Part shown: positions 22,101 through 31,964 of the stretch, one piece after another
Layout of the letters: each line of letters opens with the position of its first letter
Numbering within the stretch: the first letter of the stretch is position 1
DNA from: Ricordea florida
Taxonomy: Eukaryota > Cnidaria > Anthozoa > Corallimorpharia > Ricordeidae
Length of the DNA stretch: 64,000 bases
Assembly (NCBI GenBank): GCA_949710005.1
Contig: OX453286.1
Span: 9,929,484-9,993,483, forward strand
Reading direction: 5' to 3'
Program-made: the position numbers and the translations under genes
Notes under the pieces: generated by a model
Seen by the model: the letters and a program-made list of their open reading frames with translations, nothing else
What the model was told of the DNA's origin: nothing
Database searches by the model: none

Positions 22101-22996
22101 GGCTGTGGTAACAACTGATTGTGAGGAATGCAACAAACAGGCCCTTAGTCAACTGCATGACGATGCAGCAGAACAAAATCTTCCTTCCGATTTGTATCTA
22201 CTTTCTGCCATGCCAGATGTTGTTCATTTAGGAAAAAGCCTTAAATGCAGCTGGAGTAATTGGGTTCTCTGGTTCAATGGCACTCGATCTACACTAGCTA
22301 TATTGTACAACTTGAGAAGGGAAGGAGAGCCAGAGTTACGCACGAAGTTGAAAAAGTTGTTGACCGAAGAATCCGTGAGAAATAAAGACCGAATGGCTGT
22401 CGATCCTATTCTTCTGCTGACCAAGCCAGAGCTCCTAGAAGTTCTTTCATCAGCAGAACGGGTTGTCTACACCATATATAGTGCCTGAAAAATACCGTAT
22501 GTGGAAAAGCAATCGTCCTGGCATGTACCCCCATCCTCTTTCTGTAGGGTGTGGTCCCTTTGGCAAGTTACTTGTGCTTGATTTTGAACCACTAACAAAC
22601 ACAAGCAAGCTGCTTCTGGTGCGCCTTCATTCCCCAGCAGATGTAAATGTCCTTGTGGAAGGCCTTGAAAATGCCAAGTCTGTGGCATACACTGGTGGCG
22701 TGTCTTATTGCACGCAGTCGAGTGGAACTATCCGTTATGTTCCCATTGACAAGGAAGTAAGGCTGAGAATAGGTGCACTCAAGACGAAAGTTGATCTACA
22801 AACAAAACTACAGGAGTTCCACTTATCAACAGAAGGAACTGTGAAACAGTTAAGGGAAAGACTGGCAAGTCATCTACATGAAGTGGAAATATCATACATC
22901 ATCGCTGGTGTCAAGTTTGATAAGCCAACGGCTATTTGTAGTCTAAGCGAAGATATTCTGTTAGTTGCAGACGATGGACACGGCTGTTTTTGGTAA
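19159..22996 (+). pseudogene. Cysteine-rich DDE-like transposase candidate with SAP-like and NHL-like C-terminal parts; multi-exon, one clear frameshift
   Basis: The start ATG at 19159 has a good context (gccATGg). Exons read from GT-AG signals are 19159-19468, 19612-19848, 20024-20149, 20402 to about 20474, an acidic exon ending at 21057 whose 5' edge is unclear, and 21156 onward. The parts in order are a novel N-terminus, a basic KRKAEAEEDK region, a CGSCK knuckle, a Ser/Asp/Glu-rich linker and the main domain. The main domain has VDGTALKP, a large Cys cluster (CRKCC, CDVCW, CTACERMG, CSQC), VVTTDCEECNK and PDVVHLGKSLKCSWSNW. I read the Asp residues as candidate RNase H-fold catalytic positions. 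Near 22476 a TA-rich tract shifts the frame by one, after which IVPEKYRMW continues. A SAP-like helix pair and an NHL-like ILLVADDGHG end the reading. TAA follows at 22994, or a donor (gtaagt). Its position inside the TIRs argues that it is the element's transposase. I do not recognise a named family. Confidence 0.7.
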
Positions 22997-23125
22997 GTTG
23001 TGCTTAGTTTCGTTACTGTAGTTTGATGTATTGTTTAAGAACATTGCAAGCTGGAAAGAGTGCGACTGCAATTTAGAACCACTATAAGACCCTATAAACC
23101 TCTACAGGCCTCAAAATCATGCCAA

Positions 23126-23369
23126 CTAACTGACTAAACAATTTTTTTTGCTGCTTACTGACTAAGTAGCGTTTTTTTACCTGTTTACTGACTAAGGAGC
23201 GTTTTTTTAGCTGCTTACTGACTATAGCTATACCCCATTGACACCCTCCTAACTGACTAAACAATTTTTTGCTGCTTACTGACTAAGTAGCGTTTTTTTA
23301 GCTGTTTACTGACTAAGGAGCGTTTTTTTAGCTGCTTACTGACTATAGCTATACCCCATTGACACCCTC
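23126..23369 (+). repeat. Right subterminal array: ~121-bp tandem duplication including the TIR
   Basis: The unit contains four actgacta motifs about 30 bp apart joined by T-runs (gcgttttttt) and ends with the TIR sequence accccattgacaccctc. It is present twice (about 23126-23249 and 23250-23369) with a few differences in T-run length. The element therefore has an internal copy of its own right terminus. Confidence 0.85.
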
Positions 23370-23375
23370 GATTGT

Positions 23376-25174
23376 CGGCACGCGTGTAAACAAGCATTCG
23401 CAGCACAAAATTTTACAATACCGGAATATTCGACGCATCAGTGAAATATTCGTAGCTAGCACTGCCTTGCATTTTGAGTTACAGAGTATATTCCCGTTTC
23501 AAGCGATTTCTTAGACTCAGTAGGTCCTGAGATATCGATTTTTTTGAGGACAGATTTTTACAAGCGCCATTATTGTCTATGAAATATCGAAAACAATGGT
23601 TGTGAAAACTTACTAATTGCACGCAAAAGGATGCCATGTCAACAAAGACAGTGGATAAAATTTTTACTAGATTCAAAACGTTATAAAAAGGTAACTGACA
23701 ACAATTTACAATCTCCGATCATTTACGATAAGTGTAACCACGTGCAGTTTTGAGTCAATATGCCCGGTGTAAAACGAGCACGTCAGAATTTCAAGATGAT
23801 TTTGAAAGTCGCTTTTCGCTAGTTTATTTTAAAAAATTACAGTTGTTTTGGGCTGCGGGTTATCTGCCAGTGAGGGTAATCTGTTGAAATTTTTTTCTCG
23901 CTATTGGAAAAATCGACTGATGCGGGTAATCTGCCGCGCGGGTAAACGGCCGGAAATTACGGTAAGTGCATCTAGGCCCGCACTTCCTAACCTGTGGTTA
24001 CCACTAGTAATTAGCTATAGCCTATTCACAGAAACCCGTATAACAGAAGAACAAGGCTATTTCTCACGGTATCGCACGTCAAGTCTACTTCAACTCGTAC
24101 AACGTTCAACTCACATATCAGGACCGTTGGCTTATTTTCACCTTCGAGGACACTCGAAGAAAATAAGTCATAATCCACGCTTGTTTGCGTTAACAGCTAG
24201 TAGCATACTGTATGCTTCACATTCATTTTTTCTCTGAAACGTTTTTCCCATTTTCTATTTGTATACGAAGCCAGTACTTACCATAGGATGTGATATTTTT
24301 CACGATTTCATTGTACAGTCTGCAAAATATATTTGAAGACAGTTCTGATTTACAGTGCATGATGGGTTATAGCCACTTAAAGAAAGCTCTTGAAGAAAGA
24401 AAGGTTCTAAAGCTAAAACGTCTGGTAAAAAACCCAGAGGGAATCAAGCACTGTCACCTGTTGGCTTACCGGATAAAACAAGCATTTGACACTTTATGAC
24501 TGGTCACGAGGGGAACAGTGAATTTTGTTTCCTTGAAATCTCAATGTTTCCTGAGACGAAGTAGAGGTAAACATTGAGATTCGAACAGTTTCATTGTTAG
24601 ATTTCATGTAACCATGAACTGGCCAATAAATGGGCGCACTGTAGCGGGAAATACGCCAGCTATATAGTAATGTATCATACATTGCGTTTGGAAAACCCTA
24701 AGCTGTAAAACATTCCAATCTGTAACGGACGTATTTCATAACAACTTGAAGTTGTGCTTACTTGGACGTTGGATTGCACTGAGGAAGTAGCAGGGGAACA
24801 TTTGAATCTGGTGCGAGATACTCCGCTGCAAGTCACCGTCTTCACTTTCACTTTCGTTACTATTTTAAAAAATGTTCTTCTTTCTTTCTGTTTTGGTATT
24901 TTGCTGTATGATTCAGGAGGTTGTTTCGGAAAATGGTGTGCGAACAGTGACACGTGACAAACGCAAACCGAAATACACTGTACTTGCGGATTAAATCAAA
25001 TTGAATCTATATATGTCTTTGTGATGTTTTTCAGAGTCTATCTCATGTATGCAGCTGTTTTTGCCACTTGAAAAGCAAAGAAACAACATCAATGCGACGC
25101 ACTGTTATAATTTATAGCGGGGCTCCCACGCGCGCTTCGCGCGCTTGGGACAGAGCCCCATACTCATGAAATAT
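23376..25174. other. No gene seen
   Basis: Open frames such as 23848-24237 and 24290-24499 show no domain or codon-use signature that I can support. Small hairpins occur near 24130-24164 and 24536-24585 (aatctcaatgttt against aaacattgagatt). Confidence 0.4.
25118..25160 (+). repeat. GC-rich dispersed-repeat fragment, inverted copy at 28411-28422
   Basis: agcggggctccc at 25118-25129 is followed by a short acgcgcgcttcgcgcgct palindrome. The 12-mer recurs inverted at 28411-28422 (gggagccccgct). These are probably two copies of one dispersed repeat in opposite orientation. A single 3.3-kb element bounded by them is possible but unsupported. Confidence 0.4.
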
Positions 25175-25736
25175 GGAGCGCTTACCATTTGAATGGAATT
25201 TTCGGTGAATTTTTTGCGACAAATGGTACTGTACTTTTTCTCGTCAAGGAAAAGGGAACGGATTGATCTGTACCATTTGACCCGAAGTCTCGGATGCCAG
25301 TAAGCTGGGACCTAGTATCAATGTTTTCCTGCTCTACTTAACTCAAAAGCAGGAACCGTTAGAACAAAAGAAAAACATAACAGGATCAACAACGAAAACT
25401 TAAATCTTTCACACCTGGGGTGCGATAGGTGTGTTGGAGGAACTGGAAGAGATTTGTCGAGGAGAACAAGCAGTTTTCGAATCGATAAACTTGTAACATT
25501 TGATCATGATCATTCGAGATATCCGCCATGCTGTCATCTCGAAAATATTAAGGTGAGGAACCTGGCACTGGTATTTTCAAATGGTACAGAAATTTCCGGA
25601 TATTCAGGTACAACCGAGAAAAAGGTAATACCTTGGAAGGTAGTACTTTTTTTCCGAAAACATTCCACTGGAATAAGCCGTTCCATTTGAACTTTTACCG
25701 GAATTTCCTGTTTTTCCGTACAAATGGTAAGCGCCC
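25175..25736. mobile_element. TIR-bounded non-autonomous element (~560 bp)
   Basis: The left end reads ggagcgcttaccatttg and the right end caaatggtaagcgccc, a 16-17-bp TIR with one mismatch. The interior repeats fragments such as caaatggtac and ggaatttcc near the ends. There is no coding region and no clear target duplication. Confidence 0.65.
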
Positions 25737-26199
25737 ATGGTCAACCTCTTTTCGTTTGGTTGTCACGTGACTGACCGAGCGTACGTACGCGTCTACAGAT
25801 TGTACGGGTAGGGTAGGGGAGACTATCAAAAGGAAGGGAGGGGTATCTCAGGCGTTTCTCGGCAAATCCACATCTTTTATATTGGACATTCACAATAAGG
25901 TCAATTGACAGCTGTCAAAACAGGATAGCCATTGACCAGCATCACATGACCATATTGTGGGCTCATGTGTCAACTCATCGAGGTGACGTGATTTATTTGG
26001 AAGCGGTCCGCGGACCAGTAATTGATTTACTAGATCGTGGGCTCAAGTCTCGAGTTCTGGTAGCCCGCGTATTTTTGGCGGGAAATTGCGTTGACGACTG
26101 AAAAAGAAATTTTCAGTTCATTGTATTTTTGAGACAATAATTTATTACTCTACACTGTTAAAGTTTTTCTAAAGAATAAACGAAACAATTTTTATTGCT

Positions 26200-26652
26200 A
26201 TGTCAACAAACAATAGCAGAGAAAATATAATTTGCAGAACACAGGGTTCAGGTGAAGAGCAACAGGAAAGAGAGCGGAAGAGAGCAAGAATTAACTGGGG
26301 AAGAATGAGCGAAGAAGATCGCCAAAGAAGGCGCGCTCGGGAAAGAGAAAGGAGACAAAATTATAGCGAAGAACGCCGACAAGAAGAAAGAGTCCGGGCT
26401 CGAGAAAACAGACAAAATGTTAACGAAGAACGCCGAGAAGCGGAAAGACTCCGTGCTGTGGAAAACAGACAAAATTGTAGCGAAGAATGCCCAGAAGCGG
26501 AAAGACTCCGTACTGTGGAAAACAGAAAAAATTTTAGCGAAGAACGCCGAGAAGCGGAAACACTCCGTGCTGTGGAAAACAGACAAAATTGTAGCGAAGA
26601 ACGCCGAGATACCCGGCTAAAACCCATGCAAGAGAGAAACCTCGGCTCGTAG
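26200..26652 (+). CDS. Charged repeat protein of 19-residue units (150 aa), function unknown
   Basis: After a short N-terminus (MSTNNSRENIICRTQG) the frame is almost entirely Arg/Glu-rich. From about residue 45 it repeats a 19-residue unit approximating NRQNCSEERREAERLRAVE, five to six times. At DNA level this is a 57-bp tandem repeat (about 26340-26615) that keeps the frame open on both strands. The composition predicts a long single helix. Similar Arg/Glu repeats occur at the N-termini of some animal Helitron and other mobile-element proteins, but nothing downstream supports that identity. It could be a free-standing ORF, the first exon of a larger gene, or a non-coding minisatellite. Confidence 0.35.
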   Translation: MSTNNSRENIICRTQGSGEEQQERERKRARINWGRMSEEDRQRRRARERERRQNYSEERRQEERVRARENRQNVNEERREAERLRAVENRQNCSEECPEAERLRTVENRKNFSEERREAETLRAVENRQNCSEERRDTRLKPMQERNLGS

Positions 26653-26945
26653 GGTAAAGCAGAGAAGGTTTTTTTTCTATGATTATGAATTATAGGATTG
26701 AAGGAAACCCTGAAGTTCAGTAATAGATTCTTGAGTCCTTAATAATTTTACGATTTCATTTAATAATTCAATTTGAATGGATCCATAACTCAATTTAATT
26801 ATAACATAACAAAAAAGAAAAACGTTTACATTTATTTTGCTTCCATGCAGGCTATATACTGGAACCTCGATATCAAGCTAAATTAAGTAAAAAATGCTAG
26901 CGGAACTGTCTAAATGTGTTTTTATATGGATAGTTATTTATTCCA

Positions 26946-27864
26946 TAGGTAGTGAGATTTACTCCTTACAAATCTGTGAGAGAAAAATAGTCTGTGAAAA
27001 ACTAGAAGCAATTTGATTGGTCGGACCATTTTCTTCACTACTAAAAAAAAATGGTCTGACCAATCACAGGCCAGAGACGATTTTTTTTTTCACTGGTTAT
27101 AGAAGTGGGATCAATTTTGGCGCCATGAACTCGGCAAAAAGTGAGCAATAATGGCTTCTCCCCCAGGTTCTTCTTCTGAGCAATTCTGGTTTGTAGATAC
27201 AGCTTCAGTCGCGGACTTCATACAAGATCAAGAAAAGAAAAATAACAAACGGAGAAACCCGAACAGCACGTCGCTTGACTCAGAATTTTTGACGTTGAAA
27301 GGCGAATCAAGGTCCGTAGAAGAAATTCCTTCAAACGAGTTGAATTCATTCATCAGTGAATTTGTCTTAGCAGTGAGAAAGAAAGAAAACAAAGATTATG
27401 AGCCAAGTTCACTGCGTTGTCTCTTTGCAAGTTTTGAACGGTTATTTGAGAAAGTAAAACTACGGATACAGCATCATGAAAGACGTCGCGTTTGAAAAAG
27501 CAAGAGCCGCATTAAAATCAAAACAAAAAGGTAACTGTTACATTGTATTTCCCGTACACAAGACATTCCTGAGTCATTCACGAGTGGTTTTAAAACGTTT
27601 TTAACTGTCTTTGGTTCTTATACTTCTAGCGACATTTTCAGCAGGGTTTAAAGTAGAATTTTCCAGTTCATGCAATGTTTGTATCATGTTAGAGAAGTAA
27701 ATTTTGAACGCATTTTTAACTCGACTGTGATGTTGATTCGGTATGCTCCAAAATAAAGCCTGCTAAGTGCGTTTTGCACCTTGCTGTGGTATCTTGATTT
27801 TTCTAGCCCAGCGTGATTCATGATCAGTAAGTAGTATTTTGTAAGGAGTAAATCTCAGTACCTA
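26946..27864. mobile_element. TIR-bounded element (~920 bp) carrying a Crypton/DUF3504-like exon
   Basis: The left end (26946-26973, containing gagatttactccttacaaa) is inverted at 27836-27864 with one or two mismatches. Just inside the left end lies a second hairpin (27014-27032 against 27047-27066, attggtcggaccatttt). The gene fragment at 27151-27530 sits inside. No target duplication is evident. Crypton elements do not normally have TIRs, so the exon may have been picked up by a DNA element. Confidence 0.55.
27151..27530 (+). pseudogene. 5' exon of a Crypton-derived DUF3504-like gene, frameshifted
   Basis: The frame opens MASPPGSSSEQFWFVDTAS and includes IPSNELNSFISEFVLAVRKK followed by DYEPSSLRCLFASFERL. 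This pattern, an eLN-x-FI-x-x-F-L-x-VRK block and then YEPSSL, is typical of the N-terminal domain of KIAA1958/QRICH1-like DUF3504 proteins in animals. One base over, the expected continuation appears (GYSIMKDVAFEKARAALKSK), and a donor-like gtaact follows at about 27531. A frameshift near 27450 and a TAA in the shifted frame break the exon. No recombinase domain is present downstream. Confidence 0.6.
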
Positions 27865-27876
27865 AAAAATAAACAA

Positions 27877-28026
27877 ATTACTTCATGGTTAGTTCGCCCA
27901 TACCATTTTTCTTCACTCGTTGTGAAGAAAAGTAAACTCACTCGTTCACTGCGCTCACTCGTTCGTTTTCGATTCTTCACAACTCGTGAAGAAAAATCGT
28001 CCGCGCTCACTTACCATGAAGTAATC
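27877..28026. mobile_element. Fold-back MITE (~150 bp)
   Basis: attacttcatggtta at the left pairs with taccatgaagtaat at the right. Inner segments cttcactcgttgtgaagaaaa and ttcttcacaactcgtgaag pair as well. The hairpin is non-coding and lies next to the right end of the element at 26946-27864. Confidence 0.75.
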
Positions 28027-29950
28027 TCTATATCTAAGCCCTTTTGCATACATTTTACCATACCTTGGAGTAAACATTTTTTTTACCGAGGTGTTCGTTT
28101 TGACACTAAAACGACAAGAGTTGTGTCCTGCATTTCCCAGTAGCGTGTACAATTAAATACATTTACTCAAACAGAATGGTTAATTTCATCAGGAATAGAA
28201 TACAGTACATTGATAATTTGTGTTTTTTGTAGAATATACTCCATGACTTTGTAGGTAGAAAGACCGTACTAATGGCAGACGAAAGTTTAGACAAAAATCA
28301 TGGCGAGTTAACCGACCTCGACACTAAACTATAGTTAAAAACGTTTGTGAATTCCTTTGCAATATTTTAGAATGCTTTTACAGTTTAAAGTGAAATGAAA
28401 GTACTAAACGGGAGCCCCGCTTTTAGGCTTGGCTAAATCTATATATTAAAGGTTGCTGAGACAGAAGCTTAAATTGGCCCTTATAAGACGCAACACATGT
28501 CGCCGTAGTTGGCTTTCTGGACGAAAATTGAAAAGGTATAAAGTGAATGGAGCATTTTAAAACAACGTAAAAATGATTCTGCATACGAATATGGCCTAAC
28601 GAAACCTAATTTAAACTATGCGATGGGTTAACCTTTAAATACATTTTCTAGGATACCTTTTGCAGCCCAGACGCAGTTACGTCTGCAGTACAATTTGACG
28701 ACTAGAGCTATAGCTAGTGAAAGTTTACGAGTCTCACCTTTGTTGCAATGAGCCGGCAAACTTTCCAACATCGTTGCTTACTCGCTGTAGAATAAATAGC
28801 GGTGAATACCACGATTTACAAAGAGAAAAAGGAAGCGTTCATACAGAATAAAAACCCAGGCAGTTTTATTATACAGGGACTCAAAACATTTAAAGGTATC
28901 GCGAATTTTTTAGCAAAAATGTTAACGCCACTTAAACCTTTTCTTGATCGAACATTTACCTTTTGTTTACACTGAAAATGATTTTGCTTAGCCCAACTAC
29001 GCAACAAAAGCTCTTAGATGATGCTTGATGAGCTTAAAAAAAATTATTTGGATAAAAGTGAAATAGTCATTCTTATCGATACTAATGAGTGCTGAAATAT
29101 TTTTCCTTGATTTGGCCTGCTTTAGAATTTCAAAGCCGCTACAAGAGCCACTATCCAACTACTCATCAGCTACCAGCTTAGAAAACCCATCGGCAGTCAA
29201 AACGCATCGCGAAATTAAAAACTTATACTGCAGCTACGATTGGGATATACGAGGACATCTACCATTAAGTTTTCAATTTGAGGGTTTCCAAATGACCGAG
29301 GGTGTAACTGATAAAAAGCAAGAGGATGAAATTATTCTTTGATTAAGTGAAAGTAATACAATTGCGAACGTCTTTGGTCTAACTGATATCCATAATATTA
29401 CGGCACTGCACAGATATTACGACTCCGTTTCGTATGATAATTGTTAAATGAAGAATGCTAACCAAGCCCGAGTAAAACCAGTCGCATACCTGTTCGCTAA
29501 GAAATCTGTCCTGATCTCTGCAGTCCTCTATCAACTTTTCCCTGAATGTAGGCAAAAATGGCTGAATTAGAATCTAGTTTATAAACTGTATGTCCGCGGA
29601 TGCCATGATCAAAGTTGTTTTGAAGGCAGTCACGTTAGCTTGGGTAAGTGTCGGCGTTTTTTCATGACAAGAATTTCGATTTCAAACTTTTGGATTTGTT
29701 GAAGACAGGTTTCTTTAGAAACTACCCCCACAATACATTTTTATCTTGCACTGATACGTGATCCTTGGAAAGTGTATTGGCTATCCATAACCTCATCTAA
29801 GATTTTCCTCGAAGCATTGAGTCTCTCGGGAGCGTCCAATTTTGGCAGCCCTTTATATTTCGACCAATTTCTGTAAACCTGAACAGCATGTAGTCAGCAG
29901 CATATTGCGAGAATGAGCTCTACATTGGCTATGTTACAGGTTAAATTTGA
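28027..29950. other. No gene seen
   Basis: About 1.9 kb of AT-rich sequence. The open frame at 29085-29342 has no recognisable domain or splice context and is not called. The inverted copy of a GC-rich repeat fragment sits at 28411-28422. Confidence 0.4.
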
Positions 29951-30164
29951 TTAAACCTAGGTTGGTTTGTAATTTCATTGTCTATATTTCTGATAACAAA
30001 AAAAAAAATGAGGAAAGAGAACATAATTACTGATCGTCGTCCAAACCCATTGTTTTCTGTCTGCATTATATCATCGAATGCCGAGAGAAAAAAAATGCAA
30101 ACCAAGTGTGTGAGAAAAACGGGTGCGGTCTTTTTTGGTAGCAGGGAAATTATCAGGGGTAATC

Positions 30165-30290
30165 TTACACGTGCTAAATCGACACGCAGCATTATTAAAA
30201 CACGCAGCATTATTAAACTTATAACAAGCTGCATTATTAAAAATAATGCTGCGTGTTTTGGTTTTAATAATGCAGCATGCTTTACATCCG
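30165..30290. repeat. Palindromic cluster of gcagcattattaaa motifs
   Basis: Direct copies of gcagcattattaaa (from about 30187 and 30207) face inverted copies (ttaataatgcagc and aataatgctgcgtg) within about 120 bases. The cluster can form several alternative hairpins. It lies inside TTAA element 1. Confidence 0.7.
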
Positions 30291-31126
30291 TATATCCACT
30301 GCTGAAGCACTTCCTCGTCTCTCGCCATTCTTTAAAGATATTCAGCGCCCAATTCTACTTCCTTCGACTAGCATCGGAACTGTCTTCAAACCTCCGACAT
30401 TCGTCAGATGAGATTGGCGCACGAAATCTTTCACTCCCTAGTAACAACAAGAGAAAATGAGGTAACAACCAATACTCCTCGTTACACAAACAATTAGGAC
30501 TGAAAATATTTAGAAAAGTACATGACTATCTGTCTCACTAGAAAACGAACTAACCAAAGTCAAGAACATTTGTGTCCATATCCGCTTCTAATACTTTAAT
30601 GAATAAAATTATTATCCTCTGATCATTTTCTGTGCCCTTCACTCGTCGACACACCCATTCCCGAACAACAATTAAAACATCGGGTTACACACAACTAAGG
30701 AAAACCAAAAGAACTGTAACGACTGAGAAAGTACTTACCATCTCATTCATCCGACTTAATAGTAAACGTTGACTGCGTAAGACACAATTCTTCTTCAGAA
30801 CTGCTTTCGCAGAAGTTTTCCGCCATCATTCCAAACAACGAGTTGACTCTCAGAAAGAACTGTGTTTGTCGAGCAATATGCAAATTGAATCTACCTTGAC
30901 AAACAAACAGTCAATAACTCGTTTCTGGTTGCATTTTTCACACGTACATGTCAAGTTATGCTCATGAAAACAATAGCTAATGTGGCAGTTACCTTGAATA
31001 AAAAGTATCGATTGAACGCCATGAATTGTTTAACTTATTGTTTTCCACAGAAATACAAAAGGAGGGTGACATTCGATGATATAATTGCAGACAGAAAACA
31101 ATGGGTTTGGACGACGATCAGTAATT

Positions 31127-31249
31127 ATAATAGATAATTACTTCGGCTCGCAGCATTATTGGATATAATGCAGACAGCTTCGGCCTGCGGCCTCAGCTGC
31201 CTGCATTATATCCAATAATGCTGCTCGCCTCAGTAATTATCTATTACAT
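31127..31249. repeat. Long hairpin with ~58-bp arms
   Basis: The left arm contains gcagcattattggatataa and the right arm contains its complement, with both arms extending to ataatagataattac at the outside. It shares the cagcattatt core with the cluster at 30165-30290, so it is likely the same MITE family. Confidence 0.8.
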
Positions 31250-31261
31250 AATACCGTCTGA

Positions 31262-31436
31262 TATGATAAGAGGACAGAATCTAGTTTTGGCGCGGAATCT
31301 ATTTATATCTCGTTCCATGGCTGCGTGGTTTCCACATGGCGCATTGAAATTACAACCACGTGATGAGAAGGACATCAGCCATTGGTCAGTAAAAATAGTT
31401 TCCGTATCTAAAAATAGATTCTGTCCTCTTATCATA
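31262..31436. mobile_element. Fold-back MITE (~175 bp)
   Basis: tatgataagaggacagaatc at the left is exactly inverted at 31417-31436. Arms are at least 22 bases. The interior is non-coding. It is nested in TTAA element 1. Confidence 0.75.
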
Positions 31437-31628
31437 GTAAAAGAACCCAGTATAGAAAGATACGTTCTCTTACCTCATTTTCTCTTGTCTGATAATGAAT
31501 ACCTGACACAAAGAAATTACAAACCAACCTAGGTTAAGGGGGCTATCTGGTTGAAATTTTGAGTCAAATTGTGAACTCGGTCAATTTTTTGTGTAAGTCT
31601 CCGTTAGACAGAAAAATTATTTGTATAG

Positions 31629-31797
31629 GTAATCACATGATTTCGAGTGCAATTTGGGATAAATCAGCACGATAAAGTTTTCAAAGGCTAACCAAACAGC
31701 ACGAGCCCGTAGGGCGAGTTCAATTTGTAGTCTTTGAAAAATTTACGAGTGCTGATTTATCCCAAATTGCACGAGACAAATCATGTGATTACTTGCT
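31629..31797. mobile_element. Fold-back MITE nested in TTAA element 2
   Basis: taatcacatgattt plus gtgcaatttgggataaatca on the left faces the inverted sequence on the right (tgatttatcccaaattgcac then aaatcatgtgatta). Arms are about 45 bases with one short interruption. Confidence 0.8.
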
Positions 31798-31922
31798 AAT
31801 AATATACATGCAAAAATTTAATTTCAACTTTCTGCACTCAATTTCAATTTTCTGCACTGTTTGGGATTAATTGACGTGCTCTCAGCCAATGAGCATGCTG
31901 AAATTTTTGCATGTATATTATT
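31798..31922. mobile_element. Small fold-back element
   Basis: aataatatacatgcaaaaat at 31798 is inverted at 31903-31922. The centre holds two copies of a caattttctgcact-type motif. It directly abuts the preceding MITE. Confidence 0.7.
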
Positions 31923-31964
31923 AAACAATAAACTCTGAACAATTTTTTTGCTAAACGTTACAGC

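Larger units (their letters stand above)
18746..23369 (+). mobile_element. 4.6-kb DNA transposon with 17-bp TIRs and 6-bp target duplication, carrying a multi-exon gene
   Basis: The left end GAGGGTGTCAATGGGGT (18746-18762) is exactly inverted at 23353-23369. The hexamer gattgt flanks both ends (18740-18745 and 23370-23375). Inside each end is an array of short direct repeats with a period near 30 bp. On the left the motif is agcgtataaa (18772, 18802, 18832, 18857); on the right it is actgacta (23129, 23157, 23187, 23217 and again in a duplicated copy). Such subterminal arrays are usual transposase-binding sites. The only gene inside is the intron-bearing protein at 19159-22996. I cannot place the element in a named superfamily; the 6-bp duplication excludes many of the common ones. 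Confidence 0.8.
29951..31537. mobile_element. TTAA-flanked non-autonomous element 1 (~1.58 kb), full of nested hairpins
   Basis: The ends cctaggttggtttgtaattt (from 29955/29956) and aaattacaaaccaacctagg (to 31533) are inverted over about 21 bases. TTAA flanks both sides (29951-29954 and 31534-31537). TTAA duplications are made by piggyBac and Kolobok transposases. Inside is a second inverted repeat of about 57 bases (30023-30080 against 31070-31128) and three compact hairpins. No coding sequence is supportable. Its right-hand TTAA is also the left-hand TTAA of the next element. Confidence 0.75.

Noticed and set aside
23848-24237. 129-codon open frame
   Set aside because: No domain, no codon-use or splice support; it lies in AT-rich DNA beside a transposon.
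25118-28422. A 3.3-kb transposon bounded by agcggggctccc inverted repeats
   Set aside because: Only 12 bases match, no target duplication is seen, and several unrelated elements lie between; two separate repeat copies are simpler.
29978-30460. 160-codon open frame
   Set aside because: It is generated by the gcagcattattaaa repeats and nested hairpins of a non-autonomous element.
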